Source of the DNA: an uncultured Alphaproteobacteria bacterium
Lineage (GTDB): Bacteria; Pseudomonadota; Alphaproteobacteria; Rhodobacterales; Rhodobacteraceae
Length of the DNA: 43,128 nucleotides
Assembly (NCBI GenBank): GCA_902537415.1
Contig: CACBBC010000014.1
Span: forward strand, 1-43,128
Direction of reading: 5' to 3'
Numbering within the stretch: the first letter of the stretch is position 1; each line of letters begins with the position of its first letter. Shown here piece by piece: positions 1 through 7,241 of the stretch. A program made the position numbers and the translations under genes. The notes beneath the pieces are model-generated. The model saw only the letters and a program-made list of their open reading frames with translations. It was not told the DNA's origin and made no database searches.

Positions 1-579
1 GTTTAAAGCTTCATCGAATTTCTTGAACTTTGCTACTGCTTCTACCACATTTTGCGATGTCATTTGCTTTTGTTCGGTTTTTAAATCCAGTAAATGAGCA
101 ATGCTGCTACTGATTTTCTTAATGAGTTTAACCTGTCCTTCGTTTAGAGACTTGGGCCCACTTCTATCGAGCATACAAAGTGTTCCAAGCGCATAATTAT
201 CTTTATTAATTACAGGAAATCCTGCATACCCCCAAGATTCGGCATTAGGATGAGCTTTCCAAACAGGGTCTTTAGATATATCGTGCATTAATAATGGTTC
301 AGTATCGAGCAAAACGTATGAGCAAATATTGTGCTCGGTCCTAAGACCTTTATCTCCTGGTTTTTTTTCTGATGGATCTCTTCCAGTCATTGCAATTGCA
401 CACTGCATTTCTCCATCGTACAAGCTAAAAGTTGCATCTGTAAAACCTGTGATGTCTTTTGCCAAATCACAATATACCTGAAATAAATCTGGATTGGGGC
501 TTTCGATTAAACCCGTTTTCACGACTGCCTTTGCTCGCTGCTCTTCATTTGCAGGTCTCGGCGCTAATCCTACTGACAT
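1..579 (-). CDS. GAF-domain protein, 3' end beyond window
   Basis: Open for 193 codons from an ATG at 579 to the left edge with no stop, so the C-terminus lies outside the window. The start has a strong Shine-Dalgarno (AAGGAG, 6 nt upstream). The product begins MSVGLAPRPANEEQRAKAV. Residues about 25-165 read as a GAF domain of the type that follows a short N-terminal helix, with a 'ICSYVLL' core, a 'WGYAGFPV' strand and 'LGTLCMLD' near the end. GAF domains bind small ligands or mediate dimerisation and often precede a kinase, cyclase or diguanylate cyclase output. Whether an output domain follows cannot be seen. It diverges from the DUF1330 gene across an intergenic region with an inverted repeat. 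The domain call is fairly sure, the function unknown. Confidence 0.8.
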   Translation of the reverse strand, partial: MSVGLAPRPANEEQRAKAVVKTGLIESPNPDLFQVYCDLAKDITGFTDATFSLYDGEMQCAIAMTGRDPSEKKPGDKGLRTEHNICSYVLLDTEPLLMHDISKDPVWKAHPNAESWGYAGFPVINKDNYALGTLCMLDRSGPKSLNEGQVKLIKKISSSIAHLLDLKTEQKQMTSQNVVEAVAKFKKFDEALN

Positions 580-615
580 TGTTCTCTCCTTTATAACAGT
601 GTAAATTGTAAACTA

Positions 616-696
616 AAAAATTGTTTGTTCAACTTTATATTAAAGTATTAGTGTACAAAGTTCGATATTGTTCATAAATTTAAACAAACAATTTTT
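616..696. promoter_or_regulatory. 14-bp perfect inverted repeat in divergent promoter region
   Basis: AAAAATTGTTTGTT at 616-629 is repeated as its exact reverse complement at 683-696, with 53 bases between the arms. The arms lie almost symmetrically between the divergent GAF and DUF1330 genes. The right arm ends just before the Shine-Dalgarno of the DUF1330 gene. Such paired half-sites could be operators of a shared regulator or a looping site. The sequence is AT-rich, so part of the match could be chance. The function is inferred. Confidence 0.4.
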
Positions 697-707
697 AAGA
701 GGATAAA

Positions 708-1004
708 ATGTCAAAAAAAATCTATCAAGTAGTTATCTATAAATCAATTTCTGACGAAGAAAAGTTGGCAAACTACGCAGCTTTGGCAGGTCCAGCAATC
801 AAAGGGGCTGGGGGCAGGTTTCTAGCAAGAGGAATTCCTGTTATGACAAAAGAAAGTGGTGAAAAAACGAGAACAGTTGTTTTGGAGTGGGAAAGCTTAG
901 AAGACGCAGAAAATGGCTATAATAGCAAAGGATACCAAGAAGCACTAAGAGCTTTGGACGGGGCAGCCATTCGTGAATTTAGGTATGTCGAGGCGGCAGA
1001 GTAG
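708..1004 (+). CDS. DUF1330 family protein
   Basis: A 98-residue protein starting at an ATG with a good Shine-Dalgarno (AGAGGA). Its features are those of the DUF1330 dimeric alpha-beta barrel family: a beta strand 'YQVVIYKSI' at the N-terminus, 'YAALAGPAIKGAGGRFLARG' in the middle, then 'TVVLEWES' and 'GYQEAL'. Members are small cytosolic proteins of unknown biochemical role, related to ferredoxin-fold monooxygenase and isomerase barrels. No catalytic residue can be assigned. It stands alone: the MATE gene begins 43 bases downstream without an obvious Shine-Dalgarno, so co-transcription is possible. The family assignment is confident, the function unknown. Confidence 0.85.
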   Translation: MSKKIYQVVIYKSISDEEKLANYAALAGPAIKGAGGRFLARGIPVMTKESGEKTRTVVLEWESLEDAENGYNSKGYQEALRALDGAAIREFRYVEAAE

Positions 1005-1047
1005 GTCATTTTCTTAATCAATTTCATAATACAATTGTGATACGCAA

Positions 1048-2406
1048 TTGAGAGAACATCTGCTATCAACTTTTAAGCTTTCTCTACCATTAATAATAGC
1101 ACAAATAGCACAGTTAGGCTTAGGGCTAACCGACGTTGCGATGATTGGTTGGTATGGGACCAGTGAATTAGCTGCCTTAACTCTAGGGCATACATGTCTT
1201 TTCTTTATTTATATAACACTTACTGGTTTTTCACTAGCTGTCATTACAAATGTATCAAGAGCTTTTGGTAAGGAAGATACGGAAGCACTTAGAATTAATT
1301 TCAGAATGGGTCTATGGCTAGTTTTTGCCTTTTCACTATTTGGCTTGGTTTTGGTGAGCAACACCTCAGCATTTCTTACATTTTTAGAACAGGATGAATA
1401 TATTGTCGAAATAGTGTCTCAATATATTCAAGTAGTTCAGTGGATGATGCCTTTTTTACTTCTCACATACGTTATAAAGGCATTTCTGATATCTGTGAAA
1501 AAGCAACAAGTTGTGCTTGCCATTTCTATATTGGGATTAATCACAAACTTTGTATTTAACTATCTATTTATCTTTGGCAACTTTGGATTTCCAGAGTTGG
1601 GGATAAGTGGAGTTGCTTGTTCTTCACTTTTAACAAGTGTTGCCATGATGTTATCTGGGTTATTATACATTCACTTTTCTGAGTTGAAAGAAAAGCAAAT
1701 CTTCAAAGATTTTTTTGATTTTGATCCTGAGATCTTTAAAAATCTTTTCAAGCTCGGTTGGCCGATATGTTTGACAATAATGGCCGAAAGTGGAATGTTT
1801 TCATTTGCTTCTATTTTAATGGGTTGGATTGGAGACGTAGAATTAGCAGCCCACGGTATTTCCATAACGGTATTCGCACTTTTTTTCATGATACCACTAG
1901 GAATCTCCCAAGCTGGCACGGTCATTATTGCCAAAACAATAGGAGCCAATGAGTTAAGCAAGTTGGACCAAGCAGCTTCCTCTGTCTATTTTCTTGGCCT
2001 TGGGTGGGCACTTCTCAATACCTTCCTAATAATATTTTTTGGTGATTTTATAATCTCTTTATTTTTGAATAGTAATGATTTAAATGTTGAAAAGGTTGCG
2101 TTTTATGCAGGAATTTTTCTCTTCGTTGGTTGTTTTTTCCATTTAGCTGACAGTGGACAAATACTTTTTGCTGCACTATTGAGAGGATTCTCAGATACAA
2201 AGAAACCCTTCATAATTTCTTTTTTTTCTTATTGGACTATAGGTATCCCTGCTGCATATTTTCTTTCTCAAAAAACTTCATTGGCCGGCTCAGGAGTTTA
2301 TTACGGCATTGGACTAGGTTTATTAGTTTGTTCTATCCTTCTTTTTTTTAGATTTGTTAAAATTAAGGGTGAAAAAAAATCTACTTTGGAACGTCTAAAG
2401 ATATGA
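1048..2406 (+). CDS. MATE family efflux transporter
   Basis: 452 residues with about twelve hydrophobic segments. The N-terminus 'LSLPLIIAQIAQLGLGLTDVAMIGWYG' is typical of MATE exporters (NorM/DinF branch), and a second matching repeat begins at about residue 230 ('LFKLGWPICLTIMAESGMF'). These proteins sit in the inner membrane and export cationic drugs or metabolites in exchange for Na+ or H+. An in-frame stop at 1027-1029 leaves the TTG at 1048 as the only reasonable start. It has no clear Shine-Dalgarno, so translation may be weak or coupled to the gene before it. Substrate unknown. Confidence 0.9.
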   Translation: MREHLLSTFKLSLPLIIAQIAQLGLGLTDVAMIGWYGTSELAALTLGHTCLFFIYITLTGFSLAVITNVSRAFGKEDTEALRINFRMGLWLVFAFSLFGLVLVSNTSAFLTFLEQDEYIVEIVSQYIQVVQWMMPFLLLTYVIKAFLISVKKQQVVLAISILGLITNFVFNYLFIFGNFGFPELGISGVACSSLLTSVAMMLSGLLYIHFSELKEKQIFKDFFDFDPEIFKNLFKLGWPICLTIMAESGMFSFASILMGWIGDVELAAHGISITVFALFFMIPLGISQAGTVIIAKTIGANELSKLDQAASSVYFLGLGWALLNTFLIIFFGDFIISLFLNSNDLNVEKVAFYAGIFLFVGCFFHLADSGQILFAALLRGFSDTKKPFIISFFSYWTIGIPAAYFLSQKTSLAGSGVYYGIGLGLLVCSILLFFRFVKIKGEKKSTLERLKI

Positions 2407-2500
2407 TATTTCTCAAACTTAATTATAAAAATGTATTCTAAGTTCGTGACTTTGAGAGAAAAAAGATTAATGTATTAAAGGTATAATTTAAGGACTAAAT

Positions 2501-4333
2501 ATGGCAGAGAACGTCGTTCAATTAAATAAATCTTCTCAGCAAGACATAGACAGAAAAATCGCAGTTATTTTTGTTACTGACGTTGTTGGTTTCAGCAAAT
2601 CTATGGAAATAAATGAAGAAGAAACCTTACGTAGCTTTAGAGCTTGCCAGGAAATCTTAGATAAACTGTTTGACGAACATGGTGGAAGAATTTTTAATAC
2701 GGCAGGAGATTCTGTATTAGCTGAATTTCAAAGTGCCGTCTCTGCTGTGGTTTGTGCTAATGAATTTCAAAAATTAATTAAGGAGAGAAATAAGTCAGTT
2801 TCTGAAGAATCCCAAATGAGCTTCCGGATAGGTTTGAATATGGGTGATGTGATAATTGAAGGAGATAATCTTTACGGTGAGGGTGTAAATGTAGCCGCGA
2901 GACTTGAGGCTCTCTCACAAGCCAATGGGATATGTGTATCAAAAAGCATAGTTGACTTTGTAAATAAGAAGACAGAACTGCTATTCAATGATCTTGGTGA
3001 ACAAAAGGTTAAAAACACTGAGGTCCATGCCTATGATATTGCTGATCCTGATCTTAAAGTTAGAGAAAAAAATGACAAAAAACTTGCAGAGGCTGCAGCG
3101 GAAAAAATTACAAAAACAAGTAAAGCGCCATCAGTAGCGGTACTTCCATTTTTGAATCTAAGCAATGATCCCGAGCAAGATTTCTTCGTTGATGGGATCA
3201 CTGAGGACATTATTTCATATCTGTCTAAGTTAAAAACATTCCCAATTATTTCAATTAATTCAGTAATCTCTTACAAAGATACAAAGGATCCCACTCAAAA
3301 AATAGCTTCTGAGTTAGGTGTAAGTTATTTAGTTCAAGGAAGTATTAGAAAAGGTGGCAATAAAGTTAGAATAATGGCAAAGCTTACGGACGCCGTTGAA
3401 GATACACAAATTTGGTCACAAACATGGGATCGATCATTAGATGATGTCTTTGAAGTTCAGGATGAAGTGTCACAAAAATCCGCAGCGTTAATCAGTCCAG
3501 CAATCATTAATAATGAAAGAAAAAAGTTATCTGATCGAGAGATGAATGCGCTTAGTAGCTGGGATGAGTATTTACAAGCCGTGAATTCTTACGCACTTAT
3601 GAATTCTTCGAAGACTACTGAAGAAAAACTTATGCACATTTATAAATCTTTGGAACATGGGGAAAAAGCAACAGCGTTAGATCCAAATCATAGCTCTGCA
3701 TTCAATTTGTTGGCCCAAGCCTATAATTTTTTGATTTTTGAATCCTCAGTTCAGGATAAAAGAGAAGAAAACGATAAAAAATTTAGAGAGTATACAGAAA
3801 AAGCATTTCAACTAGATCCTAAAAATCCGGACTCAATAATGAATATGGGTTTTATCGCGTTTATTGACGAAGATAAGCAGAGGTTTGCTGACTATGTTAA
3901 TAAAGCTCTAGAAGTCAACCCCCATCATTCAAGAACTCTGATGGCGAAGGGGATGAATTTATTGGAGGAGAGTTCTTTCACAGCTGCAATTGATGCCTTT
4001 ACTAGATCTGCTGAAATAGATGACTTAGCTGAAAATTATGGAGAGACGGTAATATTTCTATGTCATTTTGGTAACAAAGATTGGGAAAACGCGATTCAAT
4101 CTTTAGAACGCGAAATGAGGGAAAATAATCATAGTAGATATTTTGGATTCAAAGCAGCTGTTTTAGCTCACCAAGGAAAAGTTGGAGAAAGCAAGGAATG
4201 GCTCTTGAAATATCAAGAAGAACGTCCTGAAATAAAAACTATTGAGGATTACAAAAGCGTTGCTCCTGACCTTAATAAGGAGATACAAGAATTAATGATT
4301 GAGGGAATGCGCCTAGCGGGTATGCCCGAGTAG
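2501..4333 (+). CDS. Class III nucleotidyl cyclase with TolB-like and TPR regions
   Basis: A 610-residue soluble protein. Residues about 18-180 form a class III cyclase catalytic domain. The metal-binding aspartates are D27 and D70, and the transition-state pair is N130/R134. The usual purine-selecting Lys four residues before the second Asp is Asn here (N66, in FNTAGDS), as is common in a large rhizobial subfamily, so the product (cAMP, cGMP or other) cannot be predicted. Residues about 209-340 match the TolB N-terminal-like region ('SVAVLPFLNLS', 'DGITEDIISYLSKL', 'YLVQGSIR'). Residues about 350-600 carry TPR-like helices ('YEKATALDPN'-type repeats). No membrane segment is visible. It is convergent with the EthD gene, 9 bases between stops. 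Confidence 0.93.
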   Translation: MAENVVQLNKSSQQDIDRKIAVIFVTDVVGFSKSMEINEEETLRSFRACQEILDKLFDEHGGRIFNTAGDSVLAEFQSAVSAVVCANEFQKLIKERNKSVSEESQMSFRIGLNMGDVIIEGDNLYGEGVNVAARLEALSQANGICVSKSIVDFVNKKTELLFNDLGEQKVKNTEVHAYDIADPDLKVREKNDKKLAEAAAEKITKTSKAPSVAVLPFLNLSNDPEQDFFVDGITEDIISYLSKLKTFPIISINSVISYKDTKDPTQKIASELGVSYLVQGSIRKGGNKVRIMAKLTDAVEDTQIWSQTWDRSLDDVFEVQDEVSQKSAALISPAIINNERKKLSDREMNALSSWDEYLQAVNSYALMNSSKTTEEKLMHIYKSLEHGEKATALDPNHSSAFNLLAQAYNFLIFESSVQDKREENDKKFREYTEKAFQLDPKNPDSIMNMGFIAFIDEDKQRFADYVNKALEVNPHHSRTLMAKGMNLLEESSFTAAIDAFTRSAEIDDLAENYGETVIFLCHFGNKDWENAIQSLEREMRENNHSRYFGFKAAVLAHQGKVGESKEWLLKYQEERPEIKTIEDYKSVAPDLNKEIQELMIEGMRLAGMPE

Positions 4334-4342
4334 CTTCTTCAG

Positions 4343-4981
4343 TTATTTTTCCTGTACCACTACTGAGCTACATAATTTTGCAATAATATTTGGCGCTGAA
4401 TTGGAAAAATAATTTACTGTGTCGTCTATGTATTGTTGATCGACTTTTAAGTCTAACCAAACAGTTAAAATAGCATCCCAAGCTGGACTTTTATCGCCCT
4501 TATAACCTGCTGTTTTTGGCAAACTTACTTTCATCCTATTTACATTTTTTTTGGAGTACTGAGAGGCCATATCAACTAATTCTTTCCTGAAGTCGGTTAG
4601 TTCAACATTACTAGATTTATTCATAAAAATTATAAGCTTGTAGTCTGAAACGTTACCTTCGACGGTTATTATATCCTCGGCAATGATTAACCTTACAGCA
4701 CTGCCATCTATAAAGACTTTTTCATCATCTTGGATATCTTTATATTCTTTTGTGGCAGCTAAAGAACGCATTGCGTTTGTGTCATCAAACCAAATTTCTG
4801 CAATACCATCGATAGTATCTTCAAAAGTCAATTTGTCATTATAGATTGGATGAGATTGAACATAGGTTCCCACAAGTGGAGATCTAGTTACAATTTCAGC
4901 ATGTTCATTTTTCCAGTAATTCTGGAACTTTTCATATGTTAGACCTTGTTTTTTCTTAATAATTGTAATTGCGTTAATCAT
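4343..4981 (-). CDS. EthD-domain protein (tandem dimeric alpha-beta barrel)
   Basis: 212 residues. The N-terminal half has the EthD signature: 'AITIIKKKQGLTYEKFQNYW' followed by 'NEHAEIV' and 'YVQSH'. The second half ('YKLIIFMNKSSNVELTDFRK') looks like a diverged second copy of the same fold. EthD proteins are small ferredoxin-fold enzymes or accessory proteins of oxidative degradation pathways, and most have no proven reaction. The ATG at 4981 lies 13 bases downstream of the stop of the decayed peroxidase gene on the same strand, so the two may once have shared a transcript. The family call is good, the function unknown. Confidence 0.85.
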   Translation of the reverse strand: MINAITIIKKKQGLTYEKFQNYWKNEHAEIVTRSPLVGTYVQSHPIYNDKLTFEDTIDGIAEIWFDDTNAMRSLAATKEYKDIQDDEKVFIDGSAVRLIIAEDIITVEGNVSDYKLIIFMNKSSNVELTDFRKELVDMASQYSKKNVNRMKVSLPKTAGYKGDKSPAWDAILTVWLDLKVDQQYIDDTVNYFSNSAPNIIAKLCSSVVVQEK

Positions 4982-4993
4982 TTTTGTAATATC

Positions 4994-5230
4994 CTATAAT
5001 GTCGCTTTCATGGTAACCCCTGACTCATTTATACTTCTATTTAAATAGTTAAAATAAAAAATAATTGGACGAGCCTTCAGTATCTATTCGTCATCCATAC
5101 CTGCATATGTTAAATAATCTACATGAACTTGTTGCACATGGCATAGTCCTTCAGTCAGTTTCATTGCATACTGTAACAAAGCAAGTTCAAATCCAGTAAA
5201 GTAATCTTGTGATTTCCTACCATATGAGAA
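4994..5230 (-). pseudogene. Remnant of an AhpD-like peroxidase gene (C-terminal half, in-frame stop)
   Basis: Reading the minus strand from 5230, one frame gives 48 codons containing 'FELALLQYAMKLTE', 'VHVDYLTYAG' and 'MDDE', then TAG at 5086-5084. The same frame continues as 'ILKARPIIFYFNYLNRS' and 'INESGV' to TAG at 4996-4994. Together this matches the C-terminal half of AhpD-like peroxidase-related enzymes of the carboxymuconolactone decarboxylase superfamily (ALLxYAxKLT ... ADVxxLRxAGFxDxEIL ... YFNYxNR). The stop falls exactly where the family has D-x-E|IL. Another in-frame stop lies at 5233-5231, and no N-terminal half with the CxxC site is recognisable upstream. This is a decayed gene unless the stops are sequencing errors. 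Confidence 0.75.
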
Positions 5231-5381
5231 CTAAACATTTAACTTTCCCTTTATCCTTGACAAAAAATTTAGCATTTTTCCAATTAAAGTGCCAATAACT
5301 AAAATTTTTAAATTAATGAACTGTTGAATAAAATTTCAGAAAATTTAATCTTTAAGTATAGAAAATAAAGAAGGATAGGAT
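5231..5381. other. Non-coding stretch between peroxidase remnant and AhpD-like gene
   Basis: About 150 bases, very AT-rich, with no convincing ORF on either strand. On the minus strand a 14-codon fragment (MLNFLSRIKG...) runs into the TAG at 5233-5231 and has no similarity I recognise to the missing half of the peroxidase. On the plus strand it must hold the promoter of the gene starting at 5382. GGAT at 5376-5379 is too close to the ATG to be a good Shine-Dalgarno, while AAGAAGGA at 5367-5374 is well placed. Confidence 0.5.
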
Positions 5382-5717
5382 ATGGACTGGAAAAAATTAA
5401 CCACCGATACCAAACAATCGTTTTCTAAATTCAAAAAGGCAACCCCAGTTACGTTTGAAGGTTTTGAAGTTATGGGTAAAGATGCAAAGAAGGATGGACA
5501 CTTGAGTACGAAAACCAAGGAATTCATTGCGCTTGGTATCTCAGTTGCTGTGAGGTGTGAGAGTTGTATCGGACTACACGTCGAACATTTAGTTCATTTA
5601 GGGGCAACAAGAGAGGAATTAGTTGAAGCTTTAAGCATGAGCTCATATATGGGTGGCGGGCCTTCTTTAACTTATAGCGCAAAGGCATTGGAGGCCTTTG
5701 ACCAATTATCAAATTAG
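5382..5717 (+). CDS. AhpD-like carboxymuconolactone decarboxylase family protein
   Basis: A 111-residue cytosolic protein of the AhpD/CMD fold. It carries the redox-active motif 'RCESCIGLHVEHLVHLGAT', with cysteines at 59 and 62 and His66. This places it with the alkylhydroperoxidase-type thiol peroxidases rather than with true decarboxylases. The length matches the short CMD family (about 110 residues). AAGAAGGA just upstream serves as Shine-Dalgarno. It lies next to the remnant of another AhpD-like gene on the other strand, so it may have made that copy redundant (inference). Probable role: reduction of organic peroxides or a related disulfide-relay reaction; the partner is unknown. Confidence 0.88.
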   Translation: MDWKKLTTDTKQSFSKFKKATPVTFEGFEVMGKDAKKDGHLSTKTKEFIALGISVAVRCESCIGLHVEHLVHLGATREELVEALSMSSYMGGGPSLTYSAKALEAFDQLSN

Positions 5718-5891
5718 GAATTGTGAAGAGTAACTCTTAGATATAAGAAATGGATTTAGAGAAGGTCAATTGTTTACCATGCCAATCGATGACATACTAT
5801 GATGGAAGGTGGAGAATTGATCCTCAATGGCTTTGAGCGCACAAAAAGTCTCTTGGAAAAATATAAAACTTTAAAGCCGTTTATAGCGTTA
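5718..5891. other. Intergenic stretch with two short unrecognised ORFs
   Basis: Two small overlapping plus-strand ORFs are present: 5750-5836 (28 aa, starting MDLEKVNCLPCQ) and 5799-5900 (33 aa, starting MMEGGELILNGF, running into the end of the neighbouring minus-strand gene). Neither has a good Shine-Dalgarno and I recognise neither sequence. They could be pieces of a frameshifted gene or chance. A short hairpin (AAGAG-TAA-CTCTT, 5726-5738) follows the AhpD-like stop but has no T-run. Confidence 0.25.
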
Positions 5892-7202
5892 TTAGCCTAA
5901 AACGGACATGCTGCTTTCTTCATTAATTATGCGGTTACGTGAATAAAAGCCCAGATCAATTTCTCTATCAATATAATTTAATTGAAGTTTGATAGGATCC
6001 TTATCATGATCATGCCCATCTTCGCACTTCACTATCAATTCAGCCATAATTTTTCCAGCCATCGGAGCATTCTTATATTGATTTCCACTCGAGCCAACCG
6101 CCATATAAAATCCTGGCAAAGAGGATTTATCGTAAATGGGGATCCAATCATCAGATACGTCATATAAAGCCACCACACCCTTTGAATTTGATGGTATTGG
6201 CAAATCTGGGTACCTCTGTGCCTGTCTTAAAACTTGGGTTCTCCATTGCTCAGAAAAGCTTTCGTCCCATATATCAGGATCTACGAACAACCTTTCATCA
6301 CATTCCGGGTCTTCACTACCGATAAGCACATTGTTTCCAATTTCAGGTCGGCTATAACACCCTATATCGCTATCAGAAATTACAAAACCTTCTTTCTCAT
6401 AATTAAATCCAGATGGAGAAGGCACATGACAAACCTCGACCTTTAAAGCTTTTGTTTTTATATTCATATCATTTTCTACGCCTGCCATTTGGTTGACCTT
6501 CATAGAGTGTGGCCCAGCAACATTCACAACAATTTTTGCGTTAATTTTCTCACCATTTTCTAAAACAACGCCACTGACTCTCCCCTTTTCCTGAATTATC
6601 TCTTTAACGCTTGATTTAAATAGAAATTTTGCTCCTTTCTTTGAAGCTGCCATTTGTAGATTTTGCGCAGAAAGCTGAGGATCATTTATATAACCTGCTG
6701 TGGGAAAGAAAACAGATCCCCTTAAATCATCTCCGGTTTTTGACCCAAAGCTTTTATCGCTTGTTGACTTTACAGGTCCATATTTATTGGTATCAACAAT
6801 TCTTAATTTTTCTTTGATTTTTTTTGGATCCCATAGCTCATGGGGTATATTCAGTTCTTCAGCTCTTTTAATTACTTTATCTAGATAGTTATTTTGCTCA
6901 GTTTGGTAAATCATACACCCACACTCAATAAACGTAGCCAGATTATCGTGTTCTGATGCCTCTAAATATGCCATCCAATCTTTCCAAAAGTGATAGCTCT
7001 CATAAGCAAGAGCGCAGCCATCAAACGTCGAGTAATGTACTCTAATAATTGCACAGGATGCCGAAGTAGAGCCATAACCTGAAACGTGATTTCTATCTAT
7101 GTTTAGAGTCTTCAAACCTTGTTTAGATAACTCAAAGGCAACGGCGTTGCCGATAACACCAGCCCCAATAATGATAGCATCAAAATTTTGTTCGTTACCC
7201 AT
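5892..7202 (-). CDS. FAD-dependent oxidoreductase, DAO family
   Basis: 436 residues with an N-terminal Rossmann motif 'IIIGAGVIGNAVAFELSKQG' (GxGxxG at 12-17) and the DAO-family ending 'GFYMAVGSSGNQYKNAPMAGK', where the flavin pocket closes. This family oxidises the C-N bond of amino acids or N-methylated amines, as in sarcosine oxidase and dimethylglycine dehydrogenase. The substrate is not evident. The ATG at 7202 has a clear Shine-Dalgarno (GAAAGGAAGCAG). It is the third gene of a minus-strand set with FadH and an SDR, 39 bases after the FadH stop, so it is probably in that operon. The flavoenzyme call is sure, the substrate unknown. Confidence 0.9.
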   Translation of the reverse strand: MGNEQNFDAIIIGAGVIGNAVAFELSKQGLKTLNIDRNHVSGYGSTSASCAIIRVHYSTFDGCALAYESYHFWKDWMAYLEASEHDNLATFIECGCMIYQTEQNNYLDKVIKRAEELNIPHELWDPKKIKEKLRIVDTNKYGPVKSTSDKSFGSKTGDDLRGSVFFPTAGYINDPQLSAQNLQMAASKKGAKFLFKSSVKEIIQEKGRVSGVVLENGEKINAKIVVNVAGPHSMKVNQMAGVENDMNIKTKALKVEVCHVPSPSGFNYEKEGFVISDSDIGCYSRPEIGNNVLIGSEDPECDERLFVDPDIWDESFSEQWRTQVLRQAQRYPDLPIPSNSKGVVALYDVSDDWIPIYDKSSLPGFYMAVGSSGNQYKNAPMAGKIMAELIVKCEDGHDHDKDPIKLQLNYIDREIDLGFYSRNRIINEESSMSVLG

Positions 7203-7241
7203 CTGCTTCCTTTCATAATTGTAAAAATTATACTTTAAAAA

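Noticed and set aside
5726-5738. AAGAG-TAA-CTCTT hairpin after the AhpD-like gene as terminator.
   Set aside because: Five AT-rich base pairs and no T-run.
5750-5900. Two short ORFs as genes.
   Set aside because: No Shine-Dalgarno, no family I know, and overlap with each other and with the end of the DAO gene.
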